From: Muscardinus avellanarius
Lineage: Eukaryota; Chordata; Mammalia; Rodentia; Gliridae
Direction of reading: 5' to 3'
Length of the DNA: 64,000 bases
Assembly (NCBI GenBank): GCA_963383645.1
Contig: OY726566.1
Span: forward strand, 91,820,029 to 91,884,028
Numbering within the stretch: position 1 is the first letter of the stretch; each line of letters begins with the position of its first letter. Positions 57,721-64,000 of this stretch are shown here, piece after piece. Below the pieces are notes generated by a model. It saw only the letters and a list, made by a program, of their open reading frames with translations. It searched no databases and had not been told where the DNA came from. The position numbers were made by a program, and so were the translations under genes.

Positions 57721-60700
57721 TCTCTAGTGCCACTCCATGGTTTGTCAGACCTTGAGCTATGATGCAGTTGGCACAGAACTCTCTAACCTGTCTTGATTGC
57801 TCTGCCCTCTTGGGAAGGGGATTTGCTGCACAGGGAAATAGATGGGATGGTCTCTCTTTGCAGGTAAAGCTACTCTGCACATGCCCCTAGCTCATATGTA
57901 AAGTATCAGAGAGGAAAACAGACAGCACCAAGGAACCACTGTGATAGTCTGTGTTGCTTTGCTCAGCCCCCAACACTAGCTCCCAGGCTGGTCTCCATAA
58001 TCCTCTGTTTTATTCTCATTTAACTTTGTCATGAATCGGACACTGATCTGATTATGAAATACTTGGGGAAAATTCCCCAAAGTAAGCCAAGTGTGGCTAG
58101 GAGGAAAAGTGGGGAACCCATTTATTTCGGGGCTGAGGGATCACCCTGTCGGCTGATAAATGTCTCGTGTTTGCTTCATATGCACTGTGCCATTGCATGT
58201 GGAGTAAGCCACTCCAAGTCAGCATGGCAGACAGCTGGTTCAGCCCCAAGGAGGAGGATGCTAGACTGCAAGACTGCAGGGGATGGGTCCCAGCCTCTTC
58301 TCTCCAATGTCATATGTTGTGTTCTCCATCAAGTGAGACATGTCAACTGCTAGTCTCCCTGGGAAATATGTGTGGGGGAGAGGAGTGTCCTGTCACCTTG
58401 TGGAATCTCTCTTATCAACGTCTCAGCTGCCCCTCCCTAGAGCAAAGGGGCGTGACTCCCCTTTTAGGTCTGGTGGGAGGCAGTTGGTAAGAGACTTGGA
58501 GTACCTCCAAGGAAGAGACTCCATAAATCTGACATATTATTATTCTTTTAGCTTATGTTCTTAGGTTTTGGAATGTGTCCAGATATGCTGACTGGTAAGC
58601 AAACATTTGAGACCCACAGGGAGTTAAAGATTCTCCTCATGATGCTGACAGCAGAACAGATAACCACATTCACTCTGCTTTGCAACTAAGTAGTATGTTG
58701 ATGATGTGCTAGGTGTGTATCAGAAAACCAGGAGAATCTAAAAGTGCAGATATAGCTATACAACAGAAATAACGAAAAGCTGACCCAGTGACAAGACTGC
58801 GACACATTTATTGTCTTCTGCCAAGAAAAGGCTTTTTTCCCCCCTGGCAACTCTTGCCCTTTCAAAAACACATCCTCCTGGTGATTTTATTTTATCTCTG
58901 TTTTTTTTTTTTCTGAGAGAGAGGCTTATTTTGTTGTCCTTTTCCCCCAAGAAGCTGCCAGGTTTGGATGAACAGGGACACACTGCTGGGATGTCTGATA
59001 TTTCTATCACCAGGGAGAAGAAAAAGGAATGAGGCAAATAGGGAGGCCTGTGGAGGGTAGTAGGAGCTGCTCTCAGCACATTATGGGAAGTCAGTGCAAC
59101 AGCCCCCAGTTTTAATGGGAAATCGCAAAGAAACGTGCTTGAGGGGTTGACGGAAATAATCGAGAACGCCAGCATGCTCAGAATCCATTGTGTTTACTCT
59201 CATTTCTAAGAGCTGAACTCATCTTCTTAAACGCTTATTTGGGGGTAGAAAACACTATGTGCAAAGAGATATGTCTCTACAGAGAAACAAGGACATACCC
59301 CTATCTACAATTTTATTTTTACCTCACCATAAAATAAATGCTTATTAATTTCCATACCACATATGAAGGGAACTGCCACATGTGAATTTCTTTCACAAGT
59401 AATTGCCGTGCCTGTGACTCCTTAAGCTATATGCACCATGGAGATGGCTTCCAAATAAGAACCTGGAGAGAGGGACAGATTCACAGATGATAGCTAAAAA
59501 TGTCTAGAAATTATAGACTGATTGAGGTCAGCAAGAAACAAGTTATTCAATATATCCCCTGGGGTCTAGAGCCAGACTTTCTCCCATGATTCCAAAATTA
59601 CTTGGCAGTTTCATTAGGGTGAAAGGCAGTGCAGACTCATAAACACAGAGCAGGAAGGAAGGTTGTCCTTTAAAATTCAGATGGACTTGTCAACCAAAAA
59701 CTGAGAAAGGATGGCATTTAATGGTCTGTTCCTGCTCATCAAAGAATTTACTCGTGGGTTAGAGGAACGGGAGTCAGAAGGGGCTTGATTGCAATATTTA
59801 ACACTGTGGATACACCTATACCTGGATGAGCATTCTGGAAGCCATACTTCTAAGAAGCCTGCTATCCAAGTGGAATCATTTACCAGGCAGAGGCAGGGCA
59901 GTAGAGAGCTGTCCTCGGGTTCTGGTGCTGAAACACAGAGCTGTATCATTTGAAGTACCTCCACAAAGTGAACTGAAGTTTACTCCTGGCTCTAAGGAGA
60001 GCTGATCCTGAATCATCTATGACCAATAACAAGCTCAATGAACCTTTGTTCCCAAACTAGAAAACTGTGGGAAAAATTATTTGAACCTTTTCAGTGTGGT
60101 ATAGATATATGGTGCTCATTCATACCTGTTTTTTAATTAATTTATATTTTCCTTGCTAGGTACATAGGAACAGAGCTCCCTTACCCTCTTGCAGCTATGT
60201 GGAGCCATATGGCTAGTTCTGGTCAGTGGGATGTGGGTGTAAATGATGTGCATAACTATGGCGCCATTTAAGAGCCTGTGTGGAGCTATCTGGTGCTCTC
60301 TTTTTCCCTATAGCAATAATAATACAGATGAAGATCAAGAGCACAGGAAAACAAGAGGGAATCAGCCTGAGTCCCCAAGTTTCCATCTGGAAAGGATCAT
60401 CTGTGGGGAGCTACAGAAACCATAGTCAAATCTGAATAAATGATAAATAAAATGTTTAAAGTCCCTGAATGTTTCAAACCTATGCTATTCTACCTATTTC
60501 CATCTTAATTTTTACACCCAGGCTACACATTTTTGTGCCCCCCAAATAAGGCTAGCACAGTAAAATCTTAGGCTTTTAGAAAAGATATTAAATAAACATA
60601 TACAAAAGAAAGAATGTTTATTCACCTGGAACAAAAGAGGAAATACATCAGCAATGCCCCTCCCACACACACCACTCAGTGATGACTTATACCTTGATTT

Positions 60701-61499
60701 GTTTAGGAAAGCTATGAAAAAGTGTTTCCAGAGGCATCAAAGTCCATTTCTGTGCTCCCTTTTAAGAGAATTCCTGTTGGATTTCTGATGTGAGTTTCTA
60801 CTATGTATGAAGAAGCCAAGTTAAGGTCAACATCACAGCCATGAGATGATGGATGTAACCATCAAGCGGAGGTCAGAGAAGAGGAGGATGGAACAAGAAC
60901 CAAGGGACTTGGTCAAGAGAGGGTCACGGGTTACCTTTTTAAGAGAGTAGTTTCATTGGAGAAAGCAGATTGCAGACGGCTGAGGAAAGCAAAAAGTGAA
61001 CAAAAGAGAAAGGAGAAAGTCTCTATCACAGACTCAAAAGCATTTGGTGGTAAAGAAGGAAAAAAAAAAACAGGGCTGTAGTTAAAAAGCTAAAAACAGA
61101 ACTCTCAGTGATTAAAGATGGAGGTGAAATAATCAAATGACCAGGAGGAAACAGAAGATAAAAAGGTGTGGACAGGAGAGCCCTTGTGTGTCTGAAGGCA
61201 GCAGGATTCAGAGCACAGGTGGAAGATGTTTACAACAAAGAGTGGGGCACATGAAGGTTTAGAAAGGCTCCCCTGTACATTTCATACTTGAATGAGTGAC
61301 ATCATCACTTAACAAAGTTCCATTAACCCAGGACTCCAGGAAAGCTCTTGAGCTTCCTTATCTCCCTTGGCCTCCCCTGCATTCCGTTATCAGCAAAGCT
61401 ATTTAACCTCCCAGGTATCCCTCAAACCTATACCTTTATCTCCACTCCTGCAGCCGTAAATTAGGCCCTTAATTCTGATGGAGCTGTCATAATTACAGC

Positions 61500-61625
61500 C
61501 TTATTCCTCACCAGCTGGTTGACCCCAAGTAAATTACAAACCTTTCTCATCTGCAAAATGGAAATAAAAATAACTACCTTTTCAGCACTGCTGTGAAGAT
61601 TAAATTAAATAAGTACCTGGCATGG
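61500..61625 (+). repeat. MIR
   Basis: gttgaccccaagtaaattac, ctttctcatctgcaaaatgg, aaataaaaataactacctttt and gctgtgaagattaaattaaa are the MIR core and 3' part. Confidence 0.8.
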
Positions 61626-61739
61626 TGATCACAAAACCCTCTTACTCGGTCTCCTTGGCTTTGGATTTCCCACCTTTTTTTTTTTTTTTTGTCCACTATA
61701 CTACCACCACAATGATCAGTTTGATATCCCAGTCACCCA

Positions 61740-62265
61740 CTCGCTGTTCCACCCTGGCTTAAGTCAAGACAATACGCCTCTGTTTTTCATAAAGTAAAGT
61801 TCAGGAGTTTTGTTAGCTTAGTACTTGGGACACAGCATGTTGTCACTCTTGCCCAGACCTTCAGCCCTCACCAATCTCCTGTCTCAATTGTGCTCCAACA
61901 ACAGACTTCTGATAGTCTCCCTTAAGAGATCATAATAGTTCAAAATCATCCTTAAGTTTGCAGTTCTGTTCCTTCTGCCTGGGATGCTCTTTTCCCCTAT
62001 GGTTCCCTAAGTGAACTCCTACTCGTCCTTGAAACCCACTTGTTAGATGCCCTCTCCACACTCCCTCTTCATAATGTATTAACTTCTGTCACGCTTAAGT
62101 CATTGTATTGCATTTTGTGCTTACGTGCTGACCTTCAACTGTCATGAATTCTTTAAAGGATGGGCTGTGTTTTATTTAACTCTAGAACTCCCTTGCCTAA
62201 ATGAGTATCTTGTACTTGGTAGACACTCATCAAATAGTTGGTAAAGGAATGATGGAATAAATGCT
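61740..62265 (+). repeat. L2 (LINE-2) 3' end
   Basis: ctgttccttctgcctgggat, gctcttttcccctatggttc, gtccttgaaacccacttgtt, agatgccctctccacactcc and cttgtacttggtagacactc give the L2 3' end order in full. Confidence 0.88.
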
Positions 62266-62474
62266 TTGCCTGCATGGAATGATCATAAAGTAATCAAGCA
62301 AGATACAGGGAAGCAGGAAGTAAGATCAAACTTAAGGAGTCTACATTCCATGCTCTAAGTGATTCTGTGTTTCCAGAATTGTTGAAAGGAGGAGGCACTG
62401 GAACCTACGACTATAGAAAAATGTAATACACTGTGCTGACACCTGGTACTCTCTGACTAATGTCTTATTACGGT

Positions 62475-62698
62475 GTGTATGTGGGGTGGCTATGACTGGG
62501 GATTGAACCCAGGGGTGTTCTACCTCTGAACTACAAAAATACTTTGTATTTTCATTTTTATTTTTGTTTTGAAACAGGGTCTTGCTAGGTTGCTAAGACT
62601 CTTGCTAAGTTGCCAAGAATGCCCTTGAACCTGAACCTGCAATCCTCCTCGCTCAGCTTCCCAAGTACTGAATAACAGGTATGTGTCATCATGCCCAG

Positions 62699-62699
<1 letters not shown>
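62475..62699 (-). repeat. B1-dID SINE
   Basis: ctggggattgaacccagggg, acagggtcttgctaggttgc, aatcctcctcgctcagcttc, and a decayed head ggtatgtgtcatcatgccca. Confidence 0.88.
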
Positions 62700-62764
<65 letters not shown>

Positions 62765-62801
62765 CCTCCCTCCCTCCCTCCCCCTCTCTCTTTCTCTCTG
62801 T
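62700..62801 (+). repeat. TC microsatellite with CCCT extension
   Basis: About 30 CT units, five CCCT units and a short CT tail, beside the SINE head end. Confidence 0.97.
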
Positions 62802-63496
62802 CACTTTTTCCCCACGAGAATCATATCCTATTTCAGCTCTAAGAATGGCACCCAGCTTTGCTGATTGAACTCAGACATGTACTTTTGTACTTTTCGATTT
62901 TTCTTCTTGCATTGGTTCTGAACTATAAAGAAAACTTGAGTGCTAAGGAACAGAATCTCTGGCTTGGGGGCCAGGAGGAGAGGGATGGTATGAGGAGGGA
63001 AGATGAGGGTCATGACCTGGGACCCTAGGATGCCCTGGATGTGTTTCTCTCCATGTTCACAACTTGCTGTGAGGCCACAGGTTGCTTTCTCCAACCACAA
63101 AAGTGGAGAATTCTGTGACTCCAGCTCTCTTCTCACAAAGATCCAAAGTAGAAAGAATCAGGCTCTACACTGAAAAATCCCACCCATGGAATCCCAAACT
63201 GCAAAGGAATCCTTCGTCTTCTGCCTCCCCTAAAGGAATGTGTGATGAACTGTGGCTTTCTGAATCATTTAAGAAACATCTAACCAGGCTGCCAAAGTAA
63301 CCTCCACAACAATTAGGCAGAGAAGGCTAAAATAAACCCAGACTATCATTAGAAAAGGGAGTTTCCTTTATATTATCAGAAGTAGTTGTTACATGTGGTT
63401 AAGATATTTTAATTAATGAGCGATCACTTTTATGGAATCCAAAAGGCTGCCAAGGATGTTCTCCATCTACAGATAAGTGTTCTATAGTAGTGCTGT

Positions 63497-63781
63497 GCTG
63501 AGTGTGGTGGTGCATGCCTGCAATCCAAGTACTTGGGAAGCTGAGGCAGGAGGATCGAAGGCTTGAGGCCAGCCTCAGCACCTTAGACTCTGTTTCAAAA
63601 TAAAAATAAAAAGGGATAAAGGTATATCTTGGAGATAGAATATCCCTGGGTTCAATTCTCAGTACCCATACATGGAAGGAAGGTAGGAAGGATAGAAGAA
63701 GAAGGAAGGAAGGAGGAAAGAAAAAAGGAAGGAAGGAAGGAAGGAAGGAAGGAAGGAAGGAAGGAAGGAAGGAAGGAGGGA
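63497..63781 (+). repeat. B1-dID SINE with GGAA microsatellite tail
   Basis: Head ctgagtgtggtggtgcatgc, middle gaggccagcctcagcacctt, right half ggtatatcttggagatagaa ending attctcagtacccatac, then a GGAA tail (63675-63779). Confidence 0.92.
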
Positions 63782-64000
63782 ATCTAGCTATGCACATGAA
63801 AGCCTCAAGAAAGACTTCTAGTTCAACCCACTGATCTATCCCCAGTCATTATTCTGGAGGCCACTTTGGAGTCTCCTGGGGTGGACATGTCTCCCAGAGA
63901 GCAGTGTAACTTGTTCAGACTGATTACCCATCTTTGTGTCCACATGACACAGGGACTGTTACAGAGGTGTCGCAGGACAGTGGCTCAGAGGACAGACTGT

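Larger units (their letters stand above)
30300..64000 (-). other. PLXNA4: PLXNA4 intron upstream of exon A (at least 33.7 kb visible)
   Basis: No exon is recognised between exon A and the end of the window. The preceding plexin exon should end the sema domain and adjoin the Leu-Thr-Arg start of exon A, and I did not find it, though a short exon could be missed by eye. The stretch holds most of the SINEs, old L1, L2, MIR and MER2 copies, and several AT-rich, TAAT-rich candidate conserved blocks. Between repeats (for example 43150-45110, 46170-47210, 48160-50100, 55300-56940, 57720-60080 and 60480-61490) I see only unique intron, except where noted. Confidence 0.75.

Noticed and set aside
60080..60480. 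Possible old LTR or other interspersed repeat (ttgcagctatgtggagccat, then atggctagttctggtcagtg)
   Set aside because: The wording resembles an old retroelement repeat, but I could not place the family or ends, so it is not listed as a feature.

Overview
This is mammalian nuclear DNA from a rodent. The only gene I can support is part of plexin-A4 (PLXNA4), read on the minus strand. Six consecutive coding exons are visible. In transcript order they are 30199-30299, 17811-17934, 16981-17134, 15695-15794, 13100-13214 and 943-1143. Together they carry 795 coding bases (265 codons). Every exon has AG/GT borders and all splice phases fit without a break. The encoded segment starts at the end of the sema domain and runs through PSI1, the first IPT/TIG domain, PSI2 and the start of the second IPT/TIG domain of the extracellular part of this semaphorin receptor. 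Upstream exons (signal peptide, sema) lie beyond 64000 and downstream exons lie before position 1.

Layout: 1-942 is intron after the last visible exon. 943-1143 is the IPT2 exon. 1144-13099 is a 12-kb intron with L1, SINE, MLT2 and MaLR LTR copies. 13100-17934 is a compact block of four exons. 17935-30198 is a 12.3-kb intron with one fresh SINE, a Tigger DNA transposon and several candidate conserved blocks. 30199-30299 is the PSI1 exon. 30300-64000 is at least 33.7 kb of intron, rich in SINEs, microsatellites, old L1/L2/MIR copies and a MER2, with further candidate regulatory blocks. About 24 SINE insertions join a 7SL-derived B1-like left half to an ID (tRNA-derived) right half ending in a box like 'gggttcaatccccagtac'. 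This B1-dID architecture points to a squirrel-related rodent. Some young copies carry a CTTAAGCCAGC signature unlike the usual squirrel consensus as I remember it, so mountain beaver or another sciuromorph is possible. The species call is inference.

The most unusual structure is an inverted copy of part of one PLXNA4 exon. Bases 13744-13793 on the plus strand match 44 of 50 bases of exon 15695-15794 (minus strand, 15749 down to 15700), and the copy lies in the very next intron. In the pre-mRNA the exon could fold back on this intronic sequence, the geometry seen in exon/intron duplexes that guide ADAR editing or mask splice sites. Most long open frames in the window come from microsatellites, SINEs or chance and are not genes.
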